NCBI GenBank assembly: GCA_019235715.1 | Contig: JAFAKE010000051.1 | Coordinates: forward strand, 24,052 to 88,051 | DNA from: Vulcanimicrobiota bacterium | Lineage (GTDB): Bacteria; Vulcanimicrobiota; Vulcanimicrobiia; Eremiobacterales; Eremiobacteraceae | Length of the DNA stretch: 64,000 bases | Direction: 5' to 3' | In this document: piece after piece, positions 42,286 to 51,077 of the stretch | How positions within the stretch are numbered: the first letter of the stretch is position 1 | Layout: every line of letters starts with the position of its first letter | The notes under the pieces: generated by a model | What the model was told of the DNA's origin: nothing | Database searches by the model: none | Seen by the model: the letters and a program-made list of their open reading frames with translations, nothing else | Translations under genes and position numbers: made by a program

Positions 42286-44034
42286 ATGAAGCTACGGCGA
42301 TTTGCGTTTCTCGCATTTGTCATTGCCGCGTTACCGCTTGCGGCCCGCGCCGATCTTGACAGGCGGATGGGACCGCCGGATGGCATCGCGGCGACTGCTA
42401 CGACGCTTGCCGCGGTCATGGCGCTCAACGCGCGCGCTGAGGGCAAACAGCTCGACACGTTCTCCAGCCGCATTGAAACGTGGTCGCACAACTCATATGG
42501 GCGTGATTCGACTTCGACGACGATGTGGTCGGGCAGCGACTACAAGACGATCGACCATTTCGGACCGTTTCAAGAACTCGAAGGCCGCGTCGCCGGCGTG
42601 CGCTGGCGGCAAAATATCAACGGCATCGTCGTCATTATGGGTGGCGTGCATCAAGAGGACGACATTGCGGAGCAAGCGATGAAGTTGGCGCGCTCGGGTT
42701 CGCCGCCCGCGTCCGTCACGTTGCTCGGTGAGGTCGCGAGTCCGGTCGCCGCCTACGTGATACAAATAACCACAGGTCCGGACACCGCGACATGGATGTT
42801 CATCGACAAGTCGAGTGGGCGGGATGTACGCGAGGAATCCGTGTGGGATGCCGTTCGCACGACGACCACCTATAGCGACTTCGAGAATTTCAACGGGGCC
42901 ATCGTCGCGCAGACCGTCCGCTCGACGAACGGACAGCCGGGTGAGAGCGTCGATCGGCTGACGTCGCTGCGGCTCAATGTTCCGATCAGCGCGCGCGACC
43001 TCAACCTGCCGGCGTCGCGTCGCGATCTCGTCCAGTTTCCTGCGGATGCGACGAGCGTCAAGCTGCCTGTCTCAATGCCGCTGAGCTCAGACACCCGCAT
43101 CTTGAGCGATCGCTACGGCGAAACCATCGCCGGAACGGGCAAGAGCCACATCATCGTACGCGTCACGATCAATGGTCGAGGATTGGACCTCGCATTGGAC
43201 TCAGGCGCGAGCGGCATCATCATCGATCGCGAAGTCGTGGCACAGCTCGGTTTGACCGGCTGGGGCGCGACCGAAGAAGATACCAACGGCATCAGCCACG
43301 CCGCGGTCGTCGACGTCCCTGAATTGCATGTCGGTGACCTCGTCATGAAGCACGTCGCAGTCTATCCGACGTCGTTCAAGATGCGCACCAAGGAAACCGA
43401 AGAAGTCGTCGGCCTGCTGGGCTTCGACTTCATCGCCAGCGTCGGGCTCAAGGTCGACTACGACAAAGGCGAGGTGACCGCGTATCCGAGCGGCACCATG
43501 CCGATGCCGTCGACCGCGATCACCATCCCGCTGATGCTCGACGACCTCGTGCCGGACGTAAGCGTCTCCGTCGGTGACGCAGCGAGCGACCACTTCATCG
43601 TCGACACCGGTTCCGGCGCCGACGTCCTTCCGGTCCGCCGCGGCGGGCAGTACGTGCCCATCGTAACAGGCGGCGTCACGGTATTCCCTCGATTCGCCGC
43701 TGCGCATCCCGCAGAGATGCGCGATGAGGGCCTCGGACACGAAGTGCAGATCATCATCCCACAATTGTATTTCGGCGTGGTTGGCGGCGTCGCCGAAGGG
43801 TATCCTGTGCAGCTCAAGCAGGTCGTCTTCGGCGTGGCGTTCGACAATTTCATCGCGACCGTCATCGATCCGACCTCGCATTCGGGTGGCGAGGATCTCG
43901 ACGGGCTTATCGGCTACGGACTGCTCCACTACTTCAACCTCTATTTCGACTATCCCAATTCGCGCATCGTCCTGCAGCCGAATGAAGAGTTCCGAAACGC
44001 GAAGCATACCACGGAGACGCAGGCGACGCATTGA
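42286..44034 (+). CDS. Exported retropepsin-like aspartic protease with two Asp motifs
   Basis: A 582-residue exported protein from ATG 42286 (GAGG 10 nt upstream), with signal peptide 'FAFLAFVIAALPLAARA'. The N-terminal 280 residues form an unidentified beta-rich region. The C-terminal half has two aspartyl sites: 'LDLALDSGASGIIID' (about residue 302) and 'HFIVDTGSGADVLPV' (about 440), separated by flap-like and 'LLGFDFIASVGLKVDYDKGEV' segments. Bacterial retropepsin-like domains of this type are common, but two sites in one chain mimic a two-lobed pepsin layout. Substrate unknown. Confidence 0.8.
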   Translation: MKLRRFAFLAFVIAALPLAARADLDRRMGPPDGIAATATTLAAVMALNARAEGKQLDTFSSRIETWSHNSYGRDSTSTTMWSGSDYKTIDHFGPFQELEGRVAGVRWRQNINGIVVIMGGVHQEDDIAEQAMKLARSGSPPASVTLLGEVASPVAAYVIQITTGPDTATWMFIDKSSGRDVREESVWDAVRTTTTYSDFENFNGAIVAQTVRSTNGQPGESVDRLTSLRLNVPISARDLNLPASRRDLVQFPADATSVKLPVSMPLSSDTRILSDRYGETIAGTGKSHIIVRVTINGRGLDLALDSGASGIIIDREVVAQLGLTGWGATEEDTNGISHAAVVDVPELHVGDLVMKHVAVYPTSFKMRTKETEEVVGLLGFDFIASVGLKVDYDKGEVTAYPSGTMPMPSTAITIPLMLDDLVPDVSVSVGDAASDHFIVDTGSGADVLPVRRGGQYVPIVTGGVTVFPRFAAAHPAEMRDEGLGHEVQIIIPQLYFGVVGGVAEGYPVQLKQVVFGVAFDNFIATVIDPTSHSGGEDLDGLIGYGLLHYFNLYFDYPNSRIVLQPNEEFRNAKHTTETQATH

Positions 44035-44072
44035 ACAGGGCCTCGCGCGGGCCGCGTTCAAGCTGAGGTTCT

Positions 44073-44177
44073 ATGGAAAAGCCGCCGAAATTATGGCGAC
44101 TGCTCGTGCTGCTCGCCCTCGCGATCTTCGCGATCTGGTGGCTGCACCGCTATGCCGTTCTCAACGGTGCCCATTGA
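44073..44177 (+). CDS. Small single-helix membrane protein (34 aa)
   Basis: Absent from the ORF track. It reads a basic head ('MEKPPKLWR'), a hydrophobic helix ('LLVLLALAIFAIWWLH') and a short tail. GAGG lies 4 nt before the ATG, and its stop overlaps the TTG start of the phosphohexomutase (TTGA), the same coupling style seen across this window. No family is recognised. Expression is likely from context but unproven. Confidence 0.6.
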   Translation: MEKPPKLWRLLVLLALAIFAIWWLHRYAVLNGAH

Positions 44178-45508
44178 ACCTCGACATCTTCAAGAGCTAC
44201 GACATCCGGGGCATCTATCCGAGCGAACTGAACGAAGATGTGGCGCGGCGCATCGGTCGCGCGTTCGCGGACTATCTCCGTGTGCCCGCCGTCGCTATCG
44301 GGCGAGACATGCGCCTCTCATCCGAGCCGCTGTTCCGCGCGCTCGCGGACGGCATCACGATGCAAGGCACCGATGTCGTCGACCTTGGACTGACGACGAC
44401 GGACGAACTGTATTTCGCAGTCGGCCATTTCAAGTATCAAGGCGGCATCATGATCACCGCCTCGCATAATCCCAAGCAGTACAACGGTTTCAAGCTGTGC
44501 CGCGCCGACGCCGTGCCGCTGGCGAGCGACACGGGTGTCTTCGCCATCCGCGATCTCGTCCAAGCCGACCGCTTCGTGCCGTCAGCAACGCGCGGTCAGA
44601 TCACCGCCAAAGATCCGTTGCCTGCTTTTGCCGAGCACTGTCTGTCGTTCGTCGACGTCAATTCGATCAAACCGCTAAAGATCGCGATCGATGCGGGCAA
44701 CGGCATGGCGGGCCTGGTCGTGCCTGCCATCTTCAAACATCTGCCCGTGACGCTGATCCCGCTGTACTTCGAGCTGGACGGAACGTTTCCCAATCATCCC
44801 GCAAGCCCGATCGAGCCCGAGAACATGGCCGACTTGCAGGCCGCGGTAGTAAAGCACGGCGCCGATCTCGGCGCCGCCTTTGACGGCGATGCCGATCGCG
44901 TGTTCATCACCGACGAGCACGGGGCGCTTGTGGGCGGCGACATGGTGACGGCGCTGGTCGCGCGCAATCTGTTGCGCGGCAAACCCGGCGCCACCATCCT
45001 CTACAACCTCATCTGCTCGCGGTCCGTCCCCGAGATCATCGAACGAAGCGGCGGCGTGCCGGTGCGCACGCGCGTAGGCCATTCATACATCAAGGCGATC
45101 ATGCGCGAGCGCAACGCGATCTTCGGCGGCGAGCACTCGGGGCATTTCTATTTTCGCGACAACTACTACGCCGACTCAGGGCTCATCGCACTGCTCGTCG
45201 TGCTCGAGGTGATCTCGCGCGAGAATAAACCGGTGAGCCAGCTGCTGCGCCCGCTGGACACGCGCGTGCGCAGCGGTGAGATCAACAGCCACGTCGCCGA
45301 TGCGCCCGCCAAACTTGCCGCGCTCGAGCAACGGTACGGCGACGCACAGCTCGACCATCTCGATGGGCTGACGATCCAATATCCGACGTGGTGGGCCAAT
45401 GTGCGGCCCTCGAACACCGAACCGCTGCTGCGCCTGAACGTCGAGGCCGACGATCCCGCGACCCTTGCCGCAAAGCGCGACGCGCTGCTCGCCATCATCC
45501 GCACGTAA
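44174..45508 (+). CDS. Phosphomannomutase/phosphoglucomutase
   Basis: Interconverts hexose 1- and 6-phosphates for polysaccharide precursors. The 444 residues have 'FKSYDIRGIYPSELNED', phosphoserine loop 'ITASHNPKQYNGFK', metal loop 'FDGDADRVFI', sugar loop 'GEHSGHFYFRDN' and phosphate loop 'RPSNTEPLLRLNVEA', in the order of the PMM/PGM (AlgC-like) family. The start is TTG, overlapping the stop of the small membrane ORF. Whether glucose or mannose is preferred is not visible. An MFS gene and nagA follow on the same strand. Confidence 0.94.
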   Translation: MNLDIFKSYDIRGIYPSELNEDVARRIGRAFADYLRVPAVAIGRDMRLSSEPLFRALADGITMQGTDVVDLGLTTTDELYFAVGHFKYQGGIMITASHNPKQYNGFKLCRADAVPLASDTGVFAIRDLVQADRFVPSATRGQITAKDPLPAFAEHCLSFVDVNSIKPLKIAIDAGNGMAGLVVPAIFKHLPVTLIPLYFELDGTFPNHPASPIEPENMADLQAAVVKHGADLGAAFDGDADRVFITDEHGALVGGDMVTALVARNLLRGKPGATILYNLICSRSVPEIIERSGGVPVRTRVGHSYIKAIMRERNAIFGGEHSGHFYFRDNYYADSGLIALLVVLEVISRENKPVSQLLRPLDTRVRSGEINSHVADAPAKLAALEQRYGDAQLDHLDGLTIQYPTWWANVRPSNTEPLLRLNVEADDPATLAAKRDALLAIIRT

Positions 45509-45514
45509 CCCGGG

Positions 45515-46735
45515 ATGAGCCTAGGACGCTATCGCGCGCTGTTCGCGAATCGCGCCGTCGCGCTCTTGGTCGTCGCGCAGTGGTTCGCTCGTCTCGGCGA
45601 CCAATTCGTGGCGATCGGCCTGCTCTGGGCAGCGCTCGATCTCACGCACAGCGCGGCGGCGACCGGCCTTGTGCTCATGGCGTACACCGGCGGCGTGATC
45701 GCCGCTGGGTTCTTCGCCGCGTCGCTGCTCGACCGCTATCCACGCAAACCGCTCATGCTCGCAGACAACGCCGTGCGCGCGCTGTGCATCGGCGCGATCG
45801 CCGTGCTCGGCTACGCGCACGCGCTCAACGTCTGGGCGCTCGCCGGACTCGCTGCGCTTGCCGCGATCTCGAGCACGATCACGATCGTGGGCATGCGCGT
45901 CTACATGCCGACGATGGTGCCGGAAGAGCTGATCGTCACCGCCTTCGCAGTCGATTCATCCTTATACCAGCTCGCGGGCATCCTTGGTCCCGCCGTTGCG
46001 GGTATCGTCACCGCGACACTCGGTTGGCATGCGGCCATGGCGATCGCGGCCGTCTGTTTTGCTATGTTCGTCGCGATCGCGTCGTTCATCCAAGCCGGCG
46101 CGATCGACAGCGGCATCCCGCCGGAAGCGCGCGAGCTGTCGATCTCGCAAGAACTGGCGGGCGCGCGTTACATCTACAACAACCCGCTGCTGCGCGGATT
46201 GACGCTGATGATCTCGATGGGCAACTTCTTCTTCGGCATCGCGGTCGTCGCTCTCGCGTTCTTGAGCAAGGATGCGTTCGCGGCCGGTGCGCGCGGCCAG
46301 GGCTACATGCTCGCCGCGATCTCACTCGGATCGCTGTTGTCGAGTATCGCGCTTGGCGCAGGGCGTTGGCCGTATCCGCGCGGCATCTCGCTCATCCTCG
46401 ATTGCGTGATCCTCGGCGTGCTCGTCGCGGCGGTCGGGTTTGCGCCGACGATCACCGCCGCCTACCTCGTGCTGTTCGTCGTAGGCGCTGTGGATGCGGC
46501 GTTCTTCATCTGGATGTCGGAGCTGCGCCAGCGCACGCCGCCGCCGGAGCTGCTCGCACGCACGATCAGCGCCTCGATGATCCTCAACACGGTCGCATTG
46601 CCGTTTTCCAGTGCGATCGCGGGGCTCGCCGTCGGCCTGCTCCATGTCCGGCCGACGTTTGTGCTCGCGGGCGTGCTGACCGCGCTCTATTCGGCGCTGT
46701 TCTTTGGCAACAAGCCGCTGCGCGAGGCGCCGTGA
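45515..46735 (+). CDS. MFS transporter (drug/siderophore exporter type)
   Basis: A 406-residue protein with about 12 membrane helices. 'LFANRAVALLVVAQWFARLGDQFVAIGLLWAALDLTHSAAATGLVLMAYTGG' is the typical opening of the MFS_3 group (enterobactin-exporter-like), followed by the loop 'SLLDRYPRKPLMLADN', the D-x-x-x-R-(K)-motif A equivalent. Substrate unknown. It begins 6 nt after the phosphohexomutase stop, and a 14-codon ORF bridges it to nagA. Confidence 0.9.
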   Translation: MSLGRYRALFANRAVALLVVAQWFARLGDQFVAIGLLWAALDLTHSAAATGLVLMAYTGGVIAAGFFAASLLDRYPRKPLMLADNAVRALCIGAIAVLGYAHALNVWALAGLAALAAISSTITIVGMRVYMPTMVPEELIVTAFAVDSSLYQLAGILGPAVAGIVTATLGWHAAMAIAAVCFAMFVAIASFIQAGAIDSGIPPEARELSISQELAGARYIYNNPLLRGLTLMISMGNFFFGIAVVALAFLSKDAFAAGARGQGYMLAAISLGSLLSSIALGAGRWPYPRGISLILDCVILGVLVAAVGFAPTITAAYLVLFVVGAVDAAFFIWMSELRQRTPPPELLARTISASMILNTVALPFSSAIAGLAVGLLHVRPTFVLAGVLTALYSALFFGNKPLREAP

Positions 46736-46776
46736 GCGCGGAATCGCGCGCGTCAATCGCAAAGCTTGACGCATGA
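46732..46776 (+). CDS. 14-codon bridging ORF between MFS and nagA
   Basis: GTG 46732 overlaps the MFS stop (GTGA), and its stop overlaps the nagA start (ATGA), giving the peptide 'MSAESRASIAKLDA'. GAGG lies 4 nt before the GTG. It may carry ribosomes from one gene to the next and not make a functional peptide. Chance is possible. Confidence 0.3.
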   Translation: MSAESRASIAKLDA

Positions 46777-47888
46777 GCGGTCGGACGATCGGTCACGCGT
46801 TGCTCGCGCTCGGCGACGGCACGTCGCATCAGGGCTGCATCCGCATCGAGGACGGCCGCATCGCGGCGCTCGATGACGGTCCGCATCATCTCGACTACGA
46901 GTTGCCGTTCGGCAGCACGGTCACTCCGGGCCTGATCGATCTGCACATCAATGGAGCCGCCGGCCACTGGTTCAATCGCGAGCCGCTCGAGGCGATGCGC
47001 GCCATTGAAACGACGGGAACGCGTTCGGGTCTCACCGCGTATCTGCCGTCGATCATCACCGGTCCCTGGAATGATATGCTGCGCTCGGCGCGCGAGATCT
47101 ATCGTCAGATGGAGATGCCGTCAGGCGGGACGCGAGCGCTGGGCGTGCACTTCGAAGGCCCCTTCCTCAATCCGGAGTACCGCCGCTTTCATCCGGCCGA
47201 GCACCTGCTCGCGCCGACGCCCGCGCGCATCGAAGCGCTTCTCGGAACCTGGACGAGCGGCCGTTGCCGCGTGACGATGGCCCCCGAGATCGACGAAGCG
47301 AAGCCGGCAGCCGCGGAGTTGCGCCGGCGCGGCGTCGTGCTTTCCGCCGGACATACGGCGGCCAATTTTTCGACCGGCCTTGAAGCGATCGAGGACGGCT
47401 ACCGCATCCTCACGCACACGTTCAACGCAATGCCTGGCATGCATCACCGTTCGTCGTCGATCCTCGTCGCGTATCTGCTCGACCCGGCCGCATTCACCGA
47501 AGTGATCGCAGACGGTGTGCACGTCTCGCCGGAGCACGTCGCGCTGCTCTACCGCCTCAAAGGTCTCAACCTCGTGCTTGCGACCGATGCGATGCCGGTG
47601 ACGATTGGTCTGACGGAACAAGGCGGCGTCGTGCGCGATCTAGACGGCGTGATCGCGGGCAGCAAACTGCTCCCCGATGAAGCGGTGCGCAATCTCATGA
47701 ACGCGACCGGGCTGACGCTAGCGGAAGCGGTCGCGTGCGCGACGTGGGCGCCTGCGCGCGCGATCGGTTTGGATGGCGAGCTGGGGATGTTGGGCGAAGG
47801 GTTGCGCGCGGATCTTGCCGTCTGGGACCGGCGCAACCGCATCTCGCACGTCTTCATCGGCGGACAACTCGTATACGCGAACGACTAA
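46773..47888 (+). CDS. nagA: N-acetylglucosamine-6-phosphate deacetylase
   Basis: Removes the acetyl group from GlcNAc-6-P in amino-sugar recycling. The 371 residues show the amidohydrolase layout: 'VTPGLIDLHINGAAG', metal Glu in 'GVHFEGPFLNP', His in 'LSAGHTAANF', 'LTHTFNAMPGMHHR', 'VIADGVHVSPEH' and catalytic Asp in 'LATDAMPV'. Full length for the family. No nagB or PTS gene is adjacent. It converges on asparaginase with a 4-nt overlap. Confidence 0.92.
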   Translation: MSGRTIGHALLALGDGTSHQGCIRIEDGRIAALDDGPHHLDYELPFGSTVTPGLIDLHINGAAGHWFNREPLEAMRAIETTGTRSGLTAYLPSIITGPWNDMLRSAREIYRQMEMPSGGTRALGVHFEGPFLNPEYRRFHPAEHLLAPTPARIEALLGTWTSGRCRVTMAPEIDEAKPAAAELRRRGVVLSAGHTAANFSTGLEAIEDGYRILTHTFNAMPGMHHRSSSILVAYLLDPAAFTEVIADGVHVSPEHVALLYRLKGLNLVLATDAMPVTIGLTEQGGVVRDLDGVIAGSKLLPDEAVRNLMNATGLTLAEAVACATWAPARAIGLDGELGMLGEGLRADLAVWDRRNRISHVFIGGQLVYAND

Positions 47889-48913
47889 AGCGCGCTGATC
47901 TCCCCGACGACGACCCCGGCGTGGTTCTTGATCGCTGGATGCGCGTGGCGCGAAAGCGCTTGCGTCTGCGCGCGATCGAGCGCACCCGCGCGCCCGAGCG
48001 CCGTCACGACGTACGGACCGACCGCGCGATAATTGCCGTCGGCGACTTTTGCGGCCAATCCCATCGCGGATGACAGCATACTCGTCGCGTGATAGCCTTC
48101 GGCGCCGCCCTTGCACGCGATCGCGCCACCGCCGGCTTCCATGAGATCGGTGTCAAAGCGGCCGGTGCCGGCGACGTAGCGCGGAAAAGCGGTCATCGCG
48201 CCGACGACGCGCCGCAAGGGCTCGCGCCATGCGGCCGGCAGCGCGTCTAGATCGCCGAATCGCGCGAAGCAGACCGCCGCCGCGCGCATCGGCACGCCGA
48301 TGACGGGGATGCCGCAGCCGTCGACGCCGATCGCCATCGAGCGTGTGTCGATCCCGAGCAGTGCCGCGCAGCCTTCGATGACCTCGCGCTGCGCCGGGTG
48401 ATCGGCCGCGAGATATCCTTTCGTCGGTGCGCCGCGATGCACCGCAAGCGCAAGAATGGCCGCATGCTTGCCCGAGCAGTTGTTGTGGATGCGCCCGAAC
48501 TCGATGCCCGCCGCAACGAGCGCTTTTGCCGACGGCTCGTGCAGCGGCGGATGAGGACCGCAGGCGAGCGCGTCTTCGCCTAGCCCGATCTTCTGAAGCA
48601 TGCTTGCGACGGCGGCGACGTGATACGATTCGCCGCCGTGCGAGCCAGCGGCGACCGCGAGCTCCTGATCGGTGAACCCGAAACGATCGGCCGCACCCGA
48701 CGCGACGACGACTGCGCAGATGAGCGGTTTCGCAGAAGAGCGCATGAACGTCGGCCCATCGATGTCGCCGCTCGACGAAACGATCGTGCCGTCCGCGCGC
48801 GCGAGTGCGTGGCGGATGAAATGTTCGCTCTCGGTGATGCCGGCGCGCGTGACGATGACTGACGGGGTGCTGCCCGTGTCGAACGGCGCGGGCGAGTGAC
48901 GTGTATCGCTCAA
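47885..48913 (-). CDS. Type II (AnsA/ReAV-like) L-asparaginase
   Basis: Hydrolyses asparagine to aspartate and ammonia; belongs to the family of the Rhizobium etli thermolabile enzyme, unrelated to E. coli AnsB. The 342 residues contain 'SSAKPLICAVVVASG' (catalytic Ser/Lys region), 'AVAAGSHGGESYHV', 'CGPHPPLHEPSAKAL', 'IHNNCSGKHAAIL' and 'DGCGIPVIGVPM' with a Cys pair characteristic of the group. No ATG or GTG is in frame near the N-terminus; TTG 48913 is the only usable start before 'VIVTRAGITESEHFIRHA'. It is divergent from the GPDPase-like membrane gene. Confidence 0.87.
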   Translation of the reverse strand: MSDTRHSPAPFDTGSTPSVIVTRAGITESEHFIRHALARADGTIVSSSGDIDGPTFMRSSAKPLICAVVVASGAADRFGFTDQELAVAAGSHGGESYHVAAVASMLQKIGLGEDALACGPHPPLHEPSAKALVAAGIEFGRIHNNCSGKHAAILALAVHRGAPTKGYLAADHPAQREVIEGCAALLGIDTRSMAIGVDGCGIPVIGVPMRAAAVCFARFGDLDALPAAWREPLRRVVGAMTAFPRYVAGTGRFDTDLMEAGGGAIACKGGAEGYHATSMLSSAMGLAAKVADGNYRAVGPYVVTALGRAGALDRAQTQALSRHAHPAIKNHAGVVVGEISAL

Positions 48914-48996
48914 GGCTCGCGTCGTTCGCAGCGGACGCGCGCAATGCCTCGATGCGCGAAGGTCGCTTTCACGGGGCCAAAGAAGGCAAACTCGCC

Positions 48997-50025
48997 ATGT
49001 CGTCGTGGGATCCTGTAACGAACCCCGCGCCCGCGTCTGCGCCGGCGGCGCCCGCATTGCGGCCGTTGAGCATCGGCGAGCTGTTCGACCGCGCGTTCAG
49101 CCTCTATTTCAAGCACATCTTGACGTTCGCCGCCGTGCTGTTCGTCGCGACGATCCCGTATGCGGTGTTCCTCTTGCTGCAGTTGTACTTGGTCCACGAC
49201 GTGCTCGGGGCCGAGGTGAACCTCATCGATGCGATGATCAAGAATCCGTCTGCGCCGCCCGATCTCACGTCGCTGCAAGCCGCGATGTCGAAGGAAAGCG
49301 TTTCGGCGATGCTCGGCTCGTACGTGCTGACCATTTTGTCGTACTTGGTCGCGCTGTTCACGCTGCCGCTCGCCGGCGCCGCCGTTGTTTCGGGCGTATC
49401 GCGGGCCTATCTCGGATTACCAGTGCGCTTCGCCGATTGTTTTCGCGACGCGTTCAAACGCTGGGGTTACGTGCTGCTGCTCACGCTGCTGTGGGTGGGC
49501 GTGATGATCCCGATCAGCCTCGTCGTGTTCGCCGTCTTCATGTTCGCCGTCATCGCGATCGCGCTCTTGGGAGCCGCGCTGCACACGTTCGGACTGATCG
49601 TCGGCGGCCTTTTCGGACTCGCGCTCTTCGTCGCGCTCATCGGGCTTAGCGTGATGGGATACATGTCGTTCGCCGCGTCCTTCGTGGCCTGCGTGCTTGA
49701 AAGGGCAGATCCGGTCAAGTCGTTGACGCTCGGCCTATCGCGTGTTTTCGGGCGCGACCTGTTCACGCGCGCGATGTGGGTGGCGCTCGCGCTGGTGGCC
49801 CTCTACATCGGGTTTGTCATCGTCGCGACGATCATCGCGGGCTTGTCGGTGTGGCTGACCAAATCGTTCTTCCTCTACTTCGCGGTCGCGCACATCATCA
49901 ACATCTTCTTCATCGCATTCGCATTCGTCGTGATCTCCGTCTACTATTATGACGTCCGTATCCGGCGCGAGGGATTCGACATCCAAGTGCTCGCCGACCA
50001 ACTGACGTCGTCCACAGCACGATGA
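48997..50025 (+). CDS. Multi-pass membrane protein, glycerophosphodiesterase membrane-domain-like
   Basis: A 342-residue membrane protein. After 'LRPLSIGELFDRAFSLYFKHILTF' (the typical opening of the GPDPase_memb/DUF family) there are about six to seven helices, with 'SVSAMLGSYVLTILSYLVALF' and 'PLAGAAVVSGVSRAYLG', and a C-terminal 'YYYDVRIRREGFDIQVLA' common to such proteins. GAAGG lies 10 nt before ATG 48997; the track's start at 48901 lacks support. It is the first gene of the MoxR cluster and overlaps the DUF4129 gene (ATGA). No enzyme domain is present. Confidence 0.8.
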   Translation: MSSWDPVTNPAPASAPAAPALRPLSIGELFDRAFSLYFKHILTFAAVLFVATIPYAVFLLLQLYLVHDVLGAEVNLIDAMIKNPSAPPDLTSLQAAMSKESVSAMLGSYVLTILSYLVALFTLPLAGAAVVSGVSRAYLGLPVRFADCFRDAFKRWGYVLLLTLLWVGVMIPISLVVFAVFMFAVIAIALLGAALHTFGLIVGGLFGLALFVALIGLSVMGYMSFAASFVACVLERADPVKSLTLGLSRVFGRDLFTRAMWVALALVALYIGFVIVATIIAGLSVWLTKSFFLYFAVAHIINIFFIAFAFVVISVYYYDVRIRREGFDIQVLADQLTSSTAR

Positions 50026-51077
50026 CCCGCGCTCGGGGAAGATGTGCGGCGGCCGCTGTCGCATGCGCATTGGCGGTCGTGCTCGGTGCGAGCGTTGCGC
50101 GCGCCGGCCAGACGCCGGCGAGTGTGGCTTCATCGCCGGCGACGTACGCCGCAGCACTCAATGCCGCGGCGGCACGATTGGAAACCGCGGCGCGAGGGGG
50201 CGATGCGACGCATACGGTCAGCGTCCCCGACGTGCACGTGCCGCCGGCGCCGCTTCCTGGACCGCCGCGCTTCTCTCCGTCGCTCGACGACTGGCTGCAA
50301 ACCGGCCTCACGGCTGCGCGCGAGACGAAAAGCCGAAAAGTACGCGCCCAGATGCTGCGCGACATGGCGTCGTCCTTACGTGATGCGGCCATTGCGTCCG
50401 ACACGTCTGCGCGCGCTGCCGATAAGGCCATCGGCCCGACGCTCGCCGCGATTCTCGCGCAGCGCGCGTATCACGAAGCCGAATCCTCGACCGAGGCGCA
50501 GGTCAAGAAGACATGGTGGCAGCTTTTCCTTGAGTGGCTCGCCGGCTTATTCGACCGTCTTTTCGGCGGTCTGTTCTCGGTAGCGTCCAATGTGCCGTGG
50601 GTGGGCCAGATCATCGTGTGGGGTACGCTCGTCGTGCTCGCGGTCGTGCTTGTCTTCGTCGCGACGCGACTCGCGCGCTACCTGATGGCGCGACGACGGA
50701 TAGCGCGCGACGAGGACGCGGGCGAATTGCTCGCCCAGACAACGCCCGCCGACGAACTGGTACGCGCCGCGCGTGCCGCTGCGACGCGCGCTGACTACGC
50801 ACTGGCGATATCGTTGTTGTTCCGCGCCGCCTTGCGGCGCTTGGATGCAGGCGGCATCGTCGATTACGACGCGGCGCGGACCGCCGGCGAATACCGGCGC
50901 GCCGTGCGCCGAGCCTGCGCGCCGGCCGCGTCGCCGTTCGATGTGCTCGCACTGGCCTTCACGCTTGCGACCTACGCGCAGCGGCCGGTCGCCGAAGGGG
51001 ACTGGACGGCAGCGGGCGATGCGTACGAGCGCTTCGGGCCGGCCTTAGGCGCGCCGCGGCGCGAGCGAGCGGCATGA
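50022..51077 (+). CDS. DUF4129-domain membrane protein
   Basis: A 351-residue protein: signal peptide ('VACALAVVLGASVARA'), an extracytoplasmic helical region, one membrane helix ('IIVWGTLVVLAVVLVFVATRLARYL') and a cytoplasmic DUF4129 domain ('ALAISLLFRAALRRLDAGGIVDYDAARTAGEYRRAVRR...FDVLALAFTLATYAQRPV'). DUF4129 proteins accompany MoxR/DUF58 systems and sometimes transglutaminases; their role is unknown. Overlaps both neighbours by 4 nt. Confidence 0.86.
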   Translation: MTRARGRCAAAAVACALAVVLGASVARAGQTPASVASSPATYAAALNAAAARLETAARGGDATHTVSVPDVHVPPAPLPGPPRFSPSLDDWLQTGLTAARETKSRKVRAQMLRDMASSLRDAAIASDTSARAADKAIGPTLAAILAQRAYHEAESSTEAQVKKTWWQLFLEWLAGLFDRLFGGLFSVASNVPWVGQIIVWGTLVVLAVVLVFVATRLARYLMARRRIARDEDAGELLAQTTPADELVRAARAAATRADYALAISLLFRAALRRLDAGGIVDYDAARTAGEYRRAVRRACAPAASPFDVLALAFTLATYAQRPVAEGDWTAAGDAYERFGPALGAPRRERAA

